A stretch of DNA of 64,000 nucleotides from Spirometra erinaceieuropaei (Eukaryota; Platyhelminthes; Cestoda; Diphyllobothriidea; Diphyllobothriidae), in NCBI GenBank assembly GCA_902702965.1, contig CACRXP010000407.1, forward strand, positions 215,675 through 279,674. Reading direction: 5' to 3'. A model generated the notes under the pieces. That model ran no database searches, was not told the origin of the DNA, and saw only the letters and a list, made by a program, of their open reading frames with translations. Shown here piece by piece: positions 23,746 to 35,532 of this stretch (its first letter is position 1; every line of letters begins with the position of its first letter). The translations under genes were made by a program, and so were the position numbers.

Positions 23746-24039
23746 ACGCGCTTGAAGTTCTCACGGTGCGTTAAAAACCCCGACTTGGAAGTTTGCCGAC
23801 TGAAAGGATAAGTTGGGCCTCGCAATCGGCACATTGTTGTGTATTTGTGTGGAACGATCGACTGGCGGTCTAAAGGTCAGGTTGCAATGGTTCCTTCCCA
23901 GTGTGACCTTTATGGTCCTTCCACTCTGTGGGATCCGAGCCATACATCCTCGTCGTTGGTTAGAATCCTGGTCGTTTGATATGTGGACCAAGGGTGTGGA
24001 GTGGAGCGCCGAGGTGCGGCCCCTGATAAGGGGCTGTCA

Positions 24040-24560
24040 GAAACAACCTAGGGGGCGTTGGTTCGGTCCCATTTAGAGTATGCTGTTCAGGCCGGGAGAC
24101 TGTGGTTCAAGAAGGATTATCAACAGTCGAAAGGAGTACAGGCGATGACAACGAAAATGGTCAATATTCTTGATCATCTGGCTTATAAAACCAGACTTGT
24201 TGAACTAAATCTCTTCCCTCGCAATTACAGGCAACTGCGTGGCAATGTCATTTTAGCCTACCAGATTGCCAGAGACCGTGAGCCTGTCATAGAATTCGAC
24301 AAATTCTTCAAATTGGTTGGGACAAACCGTCTGCGTGATCTTCCCTTGAAGATGCAGGGGAAACTGGACCACACATAGGTCCGACCGAACGCATTCTCTC
24401 AGAGGGTCGTCGGGGCATGGGACGGACTCCCTGATGCAGTGGTTCTTTTCTCCGCTGGATCCTTTAAACGCAGATCAGACACTCGTTTGCTGAGGAAGGA
24501 GTACGTTAGTGGGGGAAGTTTGCGCGTAGCTCACACATACCGACATGAATAGCGAGCTTA
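24040..24560 (+). pseudogene. LINE RT 3' fragment
   Basis: Encodes VRSHLEYAVQAGRLW, RLVELNLFPRNYRQLRGNVI, and after a stop PNAFSQRVVGAWDGLPDAVV. These are typical C-terminal CR1-type RT blocks; the upstream parts are absent. Confidence 0.8.
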
Positions 24561-25289
24561 AGAGCGAAAGCTTCATTTCTTTAATCAACTGACTTAAAAT
24601 AAATGACAACCGAATGCCAAAAGTCTAATTGCAAGGGACCGACCATAATAACTTTGAAACTTATTTTGCCGACTAGATTTTCCTCTCCCAAATCGGGCTC
24701 GTATGTCCCCGTCCACATGTCGAGTGAAACATGGACCAGACAAGATGACCTAGAGCCCCATATAAAGGAGAAGACCACAAAGTAGGTGATTGTTGCCACC
24801 ATATCTCCTGAGAATGCGATTCGTTGTTCCTGAACATTAGCATATTAGGCATAAACGCTAAAAGTTTACGCACCTAAAGCGACAAAATATTTCGTATGAC
24901 GTATGCGTGTCGCAGTTTCACGGTTTGTAATGCCCTTCCTTGTGTGTGCTTTTAATTTCAGCCATTGGAGACAGTTTTCATAACTATATTTAGTATTACG
25001 GTTTAAATATCAATATTATATTCTTAACCATCTTAAACATTTTCAAACATGAACAATTTCGACCTTGATGGCAATAGTTACCGTTTACAAAAAACTTCGT
25101 TGTAGCCTTAGCGTGCACACGGTCTCCGTGCGCGTTGTGCGTCAGTTTGCTGTGGTCATTTTTGGTATACTTAGCTATTTCTTGGTGAATCTGGTGAACG
25201 GGTGTTCAAAACAGTATCTTTTCCAAAATCCATGCCATCCCATTCTTCACTGATTCGTTTTAAGACAGCCACATTTTCAGTCGTAAATG

Positions 25290-25990
25290 CTAATATATTA
25301 GCAATAGCAATTGAGCTTGCTTAGGCTTGGAAGTGGTCAGGTCTGGGCTTAATTCGAGTTCGACCGGTCGAACTAGAACCGAGCTCGAGGAGTCGGATCT
25401 AATGTCTCCTTTGAAATAGTGGTCTGGCCTCTCCTCACTTTTCCCTACACCACAACNNNNNNNNNNNNNNNNNNNNNNNNNNNNNNNNNNNNNNNNNNNN
25501 NNNNNNNNNNNNNNNNNNNNNNNNNNNNNNNNNNNNNNNNNNNNNNNNNAGCTAGGGGAGGGGGGTAAGAGAGTACACGGATTACCCATCATCGTGATTA
25601 GGGATTTGAGGCGGCATGGCTTCATCACTTGGGGTTGGCGTTGGCCACGGCAGCGAAAGAGCTTGTGCCAGAGTTTGCTGACAGCATAACACCGGATTCA
25701 CTTACCGTATCGCTACTGCCTCGGCCGTTGCTAGTATCCGTTGGCGTAGGCCTTTAGAAAAGCACGTTGGTGTCAGGTAGACAACCTGTAATGCTTTCTT
25801 GGCATCGACTCGGTGGTTCGTATCGATTAAATGCGCGAGAATAGAACTCGAAATCGACCGGGTCTCACCTCTGTCTAGCCAGGCGGGCATATGTTCACGC
25901 ACCCTCAAATCCCTAATCAGGATGATGGGTACACCGTGTACTCAACCCAAGAACATTACTCAAAGACTCTCTTACCCCCCTCCCCTAGCT
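25290..25990 (-). mobile_element. Penelope-like element fragments around an assembly gap
   Basis: 25908-25702 encodes GIY-YIG-domain sequence (REHMPAWLDRGE, SSILAHLIDTNHRVDA, RILATAEAVAIR) closely resembling the intact PLE at 57-58 kb. It is flanked by inverted arms at 25550-25613 and 25903-25990. The 93-bp N run at 25457-25549 abuts one arm, so the assembly may have collapsed a palindrome. Confidence 0.8.
25457..25549. other. Assembly gap (93 N)
   Basis: An undetermined run of N next to an inverted repeat of PLE origin. The open frame called across it carries no information. Confidence 1.
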
Positions 25991-26359
25991 CTGACGACTA
26001 ACACCCACCGACCTTCTCATGCGGGCGGCGTGGGGATGATGAGTGTTAGTGACTTAATAGCCCTTGAGGCATCTATAAACACTGTTGATTTTGTACATTT
26101 TCTTTCGTTCATGTAATTGTATTGGCCTGAGGAAGAATTACCGAAAACGTGCGTTCGCCAACTTGACTTTTTAATTGAAAACGATCTGCTGTTCTTATTT
26201 TCTGAAGCCTTATTTTTTCTGGTGTTGAAAGTCGGAGACCTCATTGGGATCCAGATCGACCGGCATGTCGGTCTCCCATCCGCATTAAAAAGCTCGACAC
26301 TCCTCTTACTAACTTGCAATAATAATTGAGGGTTGACTGCTTTCTCTTAATAATGCCAC

Positions 26360-27650
26360 TCATTCATGATACAAACGTAAATGCATCGTTGATTTTCGTC
26401 CTTGATACCATAAATGCATGGTGGTCGGCATTCGAGTCGTTAATCACTGCAATTTCAGTATCCGCGTTGTATGTTGGGGAGTTAATTGTTAGCCCATTCG
26501 ACCCACCGCCACTAGCGTTGGAAGCAATGTTCGTCTGGGCGTTCTCCGCGCGGACAATTATTCTGTCCAGACTTAGTCTCAGCACTAAATACGGAGGGGA
26601 CGGGCCATTGCACTTGTTGAAAGGCTTGGAACCCAGTGAACCAGTACTCAAGCAGCTCGCGTCTCTGACGAGAATTGCGGTCCCGCCGAACCTGAATATG
26701 CGACCGGATGTCGTCGATCGGGCCGCAACTGTGAAATTATCGTTCTTTCTCCGCACTTCTTCTGTGTGTTCATACATTCATTTTCGGAGAAGTTTTCCAA
26801 TTTCTCCGACTTGGTTGCTCTGCCCACAACTGCATCAAATTCGACAAACGACTCTAGTCATTTCATGGTGTGTCAGTGGGTCTTTTGATCTCATTGCCTG
26901 TCGCCTGCTAGTTGCCTCCGGTCTGTGTCCGGCTCCAACGCCAAATGGCGCGAGACGGCGACTAACAGCCTCGGAAACGCTCTTAACGTACGGAAGCGTT
27001 CGTTGGAATTTGAGATCAGTGCGATTTTGCCTCGCGTCTCGTTTGTGGATGCACTGGCCGACGGAGTCAGGCGGGTAGCCTGTCGAGGTTATTGTAATTC
27101 GGAAACCTTGTCTTCCGCTTCACTGCAGTATGTCCCAACACGCCGATATAGTGCCCTTACGCAGTTGTTTTTCTCTGATATGGTGGTTGCTGTTGAAACG
27201 CAGTTTTTTGTCGTATTTTCCGCTTTCCTGAACACTTCCATCTTCAGGCTATCACAATCTTTGTGGCTGACTAGAACATCGAGGAAAAATAGCTGGTTGT
27301 TTTCATTCCCCTCCATCATAAATTAGATGCCCGGTAGGACGGCGTTGAGATGTTCTTAGAATGCCAGCACTTGATCCACCACATACGGGGCTCAAAGCTT
27401 CGGCATGTGGTGTTGGAAGACCAGCCATTCCAACCGCCGCGCGACCGCCTCAGCTATGAATGAACCCATTGGTGTGCCTTTTACCTGCACGCAAATTCTT
27501 CCGTCAAGCGCTAATTCCGTTCTGGACAGAACTGAGGGGCATGGGCGTGCTCCAGTTGATTCTCCGTATCATCGTATTTGCTTTGTAGAAGTAGTTGAAT
27601 GTTCTGGACCGGCAGATCCTGCGTCTCATTGTGCATGATTTTCTCGCATC
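26360..27650 (-). pseudogene. Degenerate Penelope-like element RT/endonuclease
   Basis: Read on the minus strand, fragments of PLE RT appear: a GTPMGSFIAEAV-type block near 27.45 kb, APYVVDQV in place of the catalytic YVDD-containing motif, ENNQLFFLDVLVSHKDCDSL at 27.28 kb, and NCVRALYRRVGTYCSEAEDK at 27.1 kb. At 26.78-26.36 kb comes the post-endonuclease tail (RLSLDRIIVRAENAQTN). Frameshifts and stops separate the blocks. The long plus-strand ORF at 26326-27078 is its antisense shadow. Confidence 0.82.
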
Positions 27651-27657
27651 TGATGCT

Positions 27658-27699
27658 GTCTCTGATGATGGGGTCGGATATGAATCGAAAACGTCAGGC
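27658..27699 (+). ncRNA. Hammerhead ribozyme motif, partly decayed
   Basis: GTCT, CTGATGA (27662-27668) and CGTCAGGC are kept. Stem II is damaged and the GAAA block is GAAAAC. It flanks the degenerate PLE at 26.4-27.65 kb on the antisense strand. Confidence 0.55.
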
Positions 27700-28387
27700 G
27701 AATAGTTTTTCATTGATGAATAAAGTTATTGTTGCAGAGACCGCATCGATTCCTCAGCCACACCATCTTTCACTGCTTTCATTTCTGCTGATAGAACAGT
27801 TCAGAAACTCAGACAGATAGACATTTGGTTCTATCGATAGCCCAGCTAAATTATTTATTTCGGTACATACATATCTGGGACTCGGATATTCACCTTGGTT
27901 CCCTTACCTCGCAAGAGAATTTGCTGTTCCCGCTTTATACCAGCCTGTTTAGGCGGGACAAGATGTTGCGTGATGTGTCCTCGCTCACTCCTCCACGATT
28001 AGAGTCAAAATGGGAGTTTTGGAGATGCAACAGTTTACTCCTTTCGACGAAGACACCACTCCAGTAGTTAGTCCGAAGCAGGTAAATCAAGCCTCAGTGT
28101 AATGCCATCACAACCACTCCTACAGGTAAACTTTGGACGAATTTACACGCGCACCTGTAGCTGAAACCCGTTTAAGTGCTTCTTTGCGTTGGAAGAGGCT
28201 TTGGCAGATTTCGGTCATGAATGTCTTTTGAGATGTACGCACTCATTCGCATTTGGTAGATGTCTCGGTCGACCACAATTATGACCCACAAACCAATATG
28301 TGATTGAGACGTCTCGCACGGCCTCTGTTTTGGTTTGTCTCCATATACGCGTCTTATTCTAAAGACAGTAATACGTAAAATGACTGA

Positions 28388-28600
28388 AAATGGACCTCGG
28401 ACGCGGGACTTGACCTGACGCAAGCCTTCTGTTTACGCTTGGTGGCTTCTCTCTTCGCCCTGCGAAACACACAACTTCAGCGGGCGGAGATGCAGTCCGG
28501 CCAACTTTCCTCTTATTTCTCACGCCAGTTGTTGCGGTTGTCGAGCCTGGTCGCTCCGTTCAGCACAGCCTTATTGAGTCACAGACGTGACCCGGCTTGA
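28388..28600 (+). CDS. Unidentified exon-like ORF (70 codons)
   Basis: A GC-rich open frame reading LDLTQAFCLRLVASLFALRN, TQLQRAEMQSGQLSSYFSRQ, LLRLSSLVAPFSTALLSHRR, then a stop. It is helical and Leu-rich. It lies 1.3 kb upstream of the methyltransferase exon on the same strand, so it might be an upstream exon of that gene. No SpoU motif is visible in it, and no clear splice sites were found. Confidence 0.22.
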   Translation, partial: KWTSDAGLDLTQAFCLRLVASLFALRNTQLQRAEMQSGQLSSYFSRQLLRLSSLVAPFSTALLSHRRDPA

Positions 28601-28924
28601 CTAGGATGAAGGAGCTGGCTACCAGAGCTAGACATATGGGGCGGCTGTTAGTCCATACATTGTCTGAGCACCCAATATGTCGTGAATCAGCTTTTTCTTA
28701 TTGCGTCAATGTCGGCCCATTCGCAAAGTTTATTCCTAACCTTTCGCTCATTCTGTAACTGACAATTTTAATGTCGACCGGTGTGCATAGCAGTTTCATT
28801 TACTTTCTGGTAACTTGCTATATCTGCCGCATTTCGCTCTCCATCTGACTAGTTTCCAGTATTCTGCAAATAATTGCGTGTACGACGTTGCATAACCGGT
28901 TTCCCTCAGCAGGTTAGAAAGTCG

Positions 28925-29400
28925 AATTCCTAGCCAATAGGTCACGAGTTCGAAGCACTGTGTAGCATACCTCGCGGTTGGGTGCGGATGGCTGATGACG
29001 GCCAACAAGCCAAAAACGGCCATTCCCATCTGTCATGTCTTTGATGGTAATGCTATTCTGTCTATATTATGTGCCGTTGTGCTGCTCCTGGCGGGGCTCG
29101 AGAGAGAGACAGAGAGAGAGAGAACCCCAAGGCACAACGGGACGAGTGAGTTCCCTAACGCGATCGGTGCGCGCACCTCGGCTAGGGTTAATACATCCTA
29201 TCTCGACCGACAGAGCAACGAGCTCGTGGCTCGATGGTTAGGTCGTTGGAATTCTAACCAACAAGTTGCAGGATCGAGCCCCAGGGGTTGCCTTCCTCGG
29301 GGTTGGGTGCGGATGGCTGATGACGGTCAACAAGACAGAAACGACTGTTCCAACTACCCTTGTCTTTGTCCTTAATGTTATTCTCTTTGACCTTTGTTTA
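28925..29400 (+). mobile_element. tRNA-headed SINE, about 1.5 units
   Basis: Two B-box/tail blocks (near 28945 and 29272) are joined head to tail through the GGCACAACGGGACGAGTGAG segment and a GAGA-rich stretch at 29100-29125. It lies upstream of the methyltransferase exon. Confidence 0.75.
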
Positions 29401-29914
29401 TTGCCTACAAGTAAGGCCGACATTGGAAAATCCATCCCTCCGGCAAGTAAGCCCACTCCCCATTAAGATAAATATGACGCGTTTGAATCTATTAAGACGT
29501 GCTTTAAGTTTTGGCTTGGAAGGTTCCCAGCTGACGAGATAAGTTTCTCTTCATGGTGAGTATTTTGGAGAACTGAGAGACAAGGTGACCTTTATGGAAT
29601 TCTCATGGATATGGACTCCAAGTCGCCCCTAATGGTAGCCTGATAAATGTAGTGATGACTGCATCGTATGCGGAACGCGCAAATGGGCTGTTTATCTTTA
29701 TCAACCACTGCGCCCACGCCTACCTCTGCCATTGGAGCAGGGCGGGCGACGGAGGAGAGAGCGCGGTAGATGCTGCGCAAGTCCACCTCATTGTAAACTG
29801 CCTCACGACCAAGTCCCCGATGCTACACCTACTTTATGCGGCATGCGACAGACGTCATCGGTGGCAAGTTTGTAAAGTGTGTTTAACAAATCGTTTTTAC
29901 TGCTTCTGATTAAG

Positions 29915-30190
29915 GTTGGAGCCCCTCCTGCCGGATCTAGGGGTCCGCCCCGACCTCTTGTACTGGCTCTGGGTTCAGAAGCCAATGGCCTGTCTCCGGA
30001 GGTCCTTAGCGCCTGCAACCTCGTTGTACGCATCCCAGGTGTTGTGGACGAGGCCTTGGCGTGTGCCGACTTTGCCAGATCCTCCACCTCTCCCCTCCCC
30101 ACTTCACTCAACGTAGCGGTTGCGACAGGAACTCTCCTCTACACCCTGAAAATTCTGCGCCGATCTCCTCCTGACTCTGTAGCAGGTTGA
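29915..30190 (+). CDS. SpoU/TrmH-family RNA 2'-O-methyltransferase, last exon (partial)
   Basis: This exon encodes the C-terminal SPOUT-fold half of a SAM-dependent RNA ribose methyltransferase. An acceptor (TTCTGATTAAG) precedes GTTGGAGCC, and 91 codons run to TGA. Two signature motifs are visible: LVLALGSEANGLSPEVL (motif 2, knot loop binding SAM) and SLNVAVATGTLLYTL (motif 3). Between the usual RIP and SLNV, the family often has a short linker; here it is about 20 residues (GVVDEALACADFARSSTSPLPT). Human mitochondrial MRM1 has a similar layout, but MRM3 or TARBP1 relationships cannot be excluded. The upstream exons carrying the motif-1 NxGxxxR segment were not found between 17.3 and 29.9 kb, which is mostly LINE and PLE sequence. 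The gene may be split by long introns, or this may be an exon remnant. AATACA at 30382-30387 is a possible variant poly(A) signal. Confidence 0.72.
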   Translation, partial: VGAPPAGSRGPPRPLVLALGSEANGLSPEVLSACNLVVRIPGVVDEALACADFARSSTSPLPTSLNVAVATGTLLYTLKILRRSPPDSVAG

Positions 30191-30964
30191 CCCAGACGCT
30201 GTCCATTTGCTGACCTCCGAAAAGCGGACAAGTTCCACCACAGCCCACGACGTAATGGCCGCACCTTCTTTAGACTTGACTCGGTTGACTGTCCGCGCCC
30301 TCCGCCTCGGCCACCCTTCTTTTGTACAGTGTCTTTTTATATGTATTTTATATATGCTACTTGCATTTCTTACTAGAGGATAATACAATCCTGATTTTTG
30401 TAAGCCTTTTTTCTTCGCTTTGCGTCTTGAGTGTTCACACTGTTAGTTATCTTCAGATGAGCCATTTTGAGTGGTCATTAGGTTCAAGTTAGGTGGATCT
30501 GTTGACCTTCCACCAAGTGTCAAGTAGTGTCAAATGTAACACACGCTTTATGCATACACGATGTGACTCAGTTCGCTGCATGAACAGGAAGCCGGTTATT
30601 AGTGTTTTCTGACACATTGACGAAAACTGCGCCTATTGTTGCTCCGGGTTCTTATTGGTACTTACTGACGACAGCTCACCAACCCCTTTGTCCAATCAGC
30701 CGGCAGTGGCCTCCAATTGCGTGTCTGTCCCGAACGTGCCAGTGTTTGACCAACTCCAGAGTTCTTCCAAATATAAAAAATTTGCACCGAAAAGAGTAGC
30801 AGACGGACTAGTCAAGCCTGTTTATCGCCTTCCTGCAGTTTACCCCAATTTGTGCGGTCTTGCCAGTAAAGTCTGCTGCAGTCTTTGAACTCCTGCCATC
30901 TAGACCATAGCCGTGGGAGCATTGTGATTTATGACAGATACGGGTTTGTCATAAACCTGATACT

Positions 30965-31007
30965 GTCTCTGAGGATGGCTTTGAGCGTGGATCCGAAGCG
31001 TCGGCAA
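30965..31007 (+). ncRNA. Hammerhead ribozyme motif, decayed
   Basis: GTCT followed by CTGAGGA, a hairpin, and GAAGCGTCGGC. Two core positions differ from consensus, so this is probably a dead relic of a PLE terminal repeat. Confidence 0.4.
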
Positions 31008-31385
31008 TCGCTTGTTCCAAATGAACACCAACAGCCAAAGATGAGGGTTTGTTAGTCAGCTAGGGTTATCCGACGCCACAGGCAGATTTCCGAATTTCCG
31101 CCTCTGCACCGCTGTTTTCATTTGCTGCACCCACGCATTTTTTGTTCTGCTCATCACCGTGGTTTGCTAAACGTTCCCCCTCTGAGTGTTCATCACTCAT
31201 TGACCACTGTCGCCTCAAGGACCCCATGAATGACGTTGGCTGTTTAGGGTTCTCGTATACGTCTCCAAGGTTCTGCAAAGTAGTGCCAAGTCTGACAGCA
31301 ACCAATGAGACTGCGCAGTGGAGAGGGACATATCGTCCCCCTGAATCACAGTCGTACGCATCCCTGTGGGCAGTATGGTCCTTAA

Positions 31386-32100
31386 TGATATCAGATAAGG
31401 CAGAATGGTATTACCGACAAAAACAAGGCAGACTGGAATGGCCACTTCTGACTTATTAGCCGTCGTCAACCAGCCATACCCAACCCCGAAGTGTGAAACA
31501 ACCGAGGCTCGGACTCGCGACCTGTTAGAAGTCCACGCCTCTAACCACTGGACCACGAGCCCGTTGTCCTGTCGGTTTTTCGATCGGGAATATACAATGG
31601 TAGAGGGGGGCGCTCACGGATCGTTCTTACGGAACTCACTCGTTCCGTTGTGCCTTACGGGCTCTCTGTCGAGCCCAACCAGCAGCCGCACAGCGGCGCA
31701 TGATATAGGCAGTATGTTATTACCGACAAAGACAAGGGAGACTGGAATGGCCACTTCTGGTTTATTAGCCATCGTCAGCCAGTCATGCCCAAGCCCGAAG
31801 TGAGGAACACCCGAACCTCGAACTCGCGACCTGTTAGTTAGAAGTCCACGTCTCTAACCACTGCGCCACGAGCCCGTTGACCTGTGGGTTTTTGATCGGG
31901 AATATGCAATGGTAGAGCGCGCTCACCGATCGTTCATAGGGAACTCACTCGTTCCGTTGTGCCTTAAGGGGTTCTCTCTTGAGCCCAACCGGCAGCCGCA
32001 CAGCGACGCATGATATACGCAGAGCCCGTAAGGCACAACGGAACGACTGAGTTCCGTAAGAACGATCGGTGAGCGCTCCCTACCATTGATATCAGATAAG
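31386..32100 (-). mobile_element. Multimeric tRNA-SINE insertion with 14-bp target duplication and inverted end
   Basis: TGATATCAGATAAG at 31386-31399 and 32087-32100 flanks about 690 bp. From 31400 to 32020 roughly two head-to-tail units run on the minus strand. The last 66 bp (32021-32086) is the unit's end in the plus orientation. Confidence 0.85.
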
Positions 32101-32389
32101 TCTGAATGGACACCTGCTAGCGCTCAACGGGACGGGGAATATGCGTAGGTCGGTTGTTCACCAGTGATAGCACATGAGTGGATTGTCGTGTTCCCTGTGG
32201 ACATTCGCGTGCTTGTGTTGCGAGCACCTGAGGCTCAACCCTCACGCCGAGCTCAGTTCATTTTGTCCCAGATCGGAATACCATACCAGGTGGCCAGACG
32301 GGAACTTCAGTGGGGCGCGGGAACTTGGATGCCGTTAAGCAGTTTTGGATGACAGTAACAGCCTAGCTGGGGAAGTTGGGTTAGACGGT

Positions 32390-32668
32390 AGAGGGGCGCT
32401 TCCCGATCGTATTACAGAGCCCACTCGTCCCATTGCGCCTTAGGACGCTCTCCCTCTCTCGAGCCTTGCCAGCAGCCGTACAGCGGTGCGTCATGTAAGC
32501 AGAATAGCATTGTTGACGGAAGGAGACGGGAATGGGCATTTCTGGCTTGTTAGCCGTCGTCAGCCAGCCACACCCAACCCCCGAGTGTGGGACACCTGGG
32601 GCTCGATCTACAACTTGTTAGTTAGAAGTCTAACGCTTCTAACCACTGAGCCACGGGCTCGTCCTGTC
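32390..32668 (-). mobile_element. tRNA-headed SINE
   Basis: Minus-strand copy with head (GAGCCCGTGGCTCAGTGGTT), a diverged B-box, and body through the CTCGAGAGAGGGAGAG segment. Confidence 0.75.
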
Positions 32669-34427
32669 GGTCGGGTTTAGTTTTGCATAAACCTTTCGAC
32701 TTCTCGTTCACTGTTCGTCGTTGTGACAATCTGGAAGTCAGTCTGAACCTAGTAAATCAATGATGTTCGTTTTCTGGCAATCGACTTACCGGTGAACATT
32801 TACTGTTTTCAGCCACCCTCTGTGCGAGCCTTTCAACATGGCAATAGAAGCAGAAAGACGTATTCTAGGCAGTAAAAGTCTTGAACGTTGAATTATTGAA
32901 TAACCTTTCTGATGAGATTAGTGATGAAGAGCCAAACATTGGAGAAAAAGGATTTCTTATCTTGGGCTTTCTGGTATCTTGCTAGATGCATCACCAAATA
33001 ATTTTGGAAAATAACAAGGCAAATTGTTTAGCTGTTGAAATGAGCCATACGGCCTTTTATTTACCCAAACGTATTGATCACGGTGACCTTGAGCATTCAA
33101 GTCGCTGATGTGCACCCTTCAGCCTGACTGCATTGACATTCTCAGGTTAGGGGAACTCGACGCATCAGCTAATCGATTCATAACCGAACTACCGCTCCAC
33201 AGCCATTTCGCACACTATTGTAGCCATGTTGAAAGTTTTATTTCATGGCGGACTCTGAACAGGCGCGAGGTGAGCAAGGAATCTCCCTCCTGCATTGGAG
33301 CAGCTGCCTCATCTGTGTAGGGTTCCACTTTGTACCCCGAGATCCGTCAGTCAGATAAAATAGCATTTAGTGACCTCACCATAAATGTTCCCCTCTGTAA
33401 TTTGCCATCCCCGATAAAGATTTTAGATACGAATTGGGTACGTTACACAATGTTCTGGCCCTAGGGGCTTCTTCCTTCTGCTCATTTATCAAGGGAAAAG
33501 TGAAACTAGTGGGGTTCTCCGTTTTCCCCTAGAACTACGCCTTCCTCGTGGAGTCCGGTGACCCTTAGCCACCACTGCGTCTACACGCAGCGAGCCTTGT
33601 GGCTCGTGCCTGGCCTGACCCCGAATTACAGTCGTCTGCGTCATCCCATATACCTAACCTACTAAATATTAACAAGTAGGACGTTTATGCCAGCCAACGT
33701 TTTCAGCTCATATATTCGACGCTATGGCCGAAGGGATGCTACGAATATCAAATGGAGGTTTATAATCAGGTTACTTATGAACGAGATCGTAGAGGAAGTT
33801 GCTGACTTGTTGCGACCGAGTTAAAACCAAATCAGCAGACAATAGGCCTTAGGACGCAGCTTAAATTCTTACACGAGGTTTAATCACGGCTTGATTTGGA
33901 GAGGTAATCTTCCACTTTGCTGGAAATTTTTTATGAATTTTGCTCGTAGAAAAGGTTTCCCCGAGTGATACTGTAAGTTAGGGGATTCATTTACATAGAT
34001 ACTTTACATTATTTTCCGTCAAGAGGTCACGCAGTAATCTCTCCGATATTCCTATCTCCCATAGTACCGTTCACTCTAGTGCCCCTTTCTGAATACCGAA
34101 TTTAAATTTGCTGTGATCTTCAGCGAGTTTGTCAAGTGTCATTTTGTCAGAAACAGCTGATTCGCTCCATTGAGCAAACTAATATGCTTTGGCATCTACG
34201 CTACTGTAACCTACTGGAAGTGCCCCTTGTCCAATGAAGTAATTCCGATGGGAGGGCCAATATAAGGGCTTATTTGGTTTTACAGCTTTGAAATACCTGA
34301 GTTGTTTAGTAATCTCCTCTATCGAAGGAACTGCAATTAACTTCTTACAATTGATTATTTCGCAAAGATCTGTCTGATTCTCTACCGTCTCAGTAATTGC
34401 CAGCTTGCACGGTGACAACTTCCACTC
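32669..34427. other. No recognised gene or repeat
   Basis: AT-rich sequence with only short ORFs between the SINE at 32.4-32.67 kb and the PLE at 34.4 kb. Confidence 0.6.
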
Positions 34428-34478
34428 TGGCGAAGTCAAGAATATGAAGATGCGATCACTGGGACAAGAAGTTTATTT

Positions 34479-34520
34479 GCCTGACGTTTCGGATTCTCAC
34501 TCGAACCCATCATCAGAGAC
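34479..34520 (-). ncRNA. Hammerhead ribozyme motif (intact core)
   Basis: On the minus strand: GTCT, CTGATGA, stem II GGGTTC/GAATCC, GAAACGTC, AGGC. Compared with the other copies, the A-U pair in stem II is a G-U here, so the pairing is kept. It lies downstream of PLE coding sequence in sense. Confidence 0.72.
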
Positions 34521-34699
34521 ATTCGCAGATAGAGGTGAAGGTGGCACCAGGAGTACAGTATTTATAGCACGTGGCTGCCGTGGGACCGTATGCGCACTGC
34601 AATTAACAGTTCTCACAATTGCCAATAGAAGCGAAGAGCCGAGTCCCAGGAAGTAGTCTTGAAGAAGGAGACACGATCGCCGGGACAAGAGCTTTATAA

Positions 34700-34741
34700 G
34701 CCTGACGTTTCGGATTCCTACTCGAATCCATCATCAGAGAC
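34700..34741 (-). ncRNA. Hammerhead ribozyme motif (intact core)
   Basis: On the minus strand: GTCT, CTGATGA (34737-34731), stem II GGATTC/GAATCC, GAAACGTC, AGGC. It is the first of two sense copies about 220 bp apart after the PLE ORF, a spacing that could allow monomer release from a longer transcript. Confidence 0.72.
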
Positions 34742-35532
34742 AAAAGAGCAGAAACGGGTGGTTGTTGCACAAGGGGCTGCGGTATTTATAGGATGCAGCA
34801 GCCATGCTACCGCATGCCTATGAACGTTCACGGCTTCCCCCTTCATCCGGGATTGTCACACTTGGGGTGATCATTGCTTGATGGCCGACATTCGAGTCGA
34901 TAATTGCCGCAATTTCATCACGTGCGTTGGATGTTGGCGTGATGATTGCTCGACCATCTGATGCGTTGACCCGGGTGTTGGGAAGAGTGTTCACCAGTGC
35001 GCTCCCCGCGTGGCCAATTACTCCGCCTAGACGAAGTCTCAGCACGCTGTATTGAATGGGAAGATCGTTGCACTTGTTGTTCTCACAATCGCCGCTGGGG
35101 TCGTAATTGATGCGGCGGTGGCTTGGCGGTCCGAGTCCGAGTTGTTAATTGCCGCGATTTCGTCATCCGTGCTCGATGCTGGTGTGACAATTGCTCGGCA
35201 AACTGGCTCACTGTCACCGTGATAATTGCTCACCCGCGCCCTCCCCACGTGACTGATTCTCCTGCCCAGGGAAAATCGCAATACGGAATAGGCCACCGGG
35301 AGGTCATTGTGTTTGTTGATGGATTGCGGGCCTGAGAACCATGACTCGAGCAGCTCGCGGCTCACGCGGTTGTCACCCCTTGCGAGGATTTCGGCCTCTT
35401 GAAATTTGAAATTATGGTCGGGTCCCGTCGAGTGTGCCGCCACCTGAGAGTTAGCGTGCGCATACGGTCCCACGGCAGCCACGTGCTATAAATACTGCAC
35501 TCCTGGTGCCACCTTTACCTCTATCTGCGAAT

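Noticed and set aside
25290..25628. 112-codon minus-strand ORF
   Set aside because: It is open only because it spans the run of N.
26326..27078. 250-codon plus-strand ORF
   Set aside because: It is antisense to recognisable PLE RT/endonuclease blocks and shows no domain of its own.
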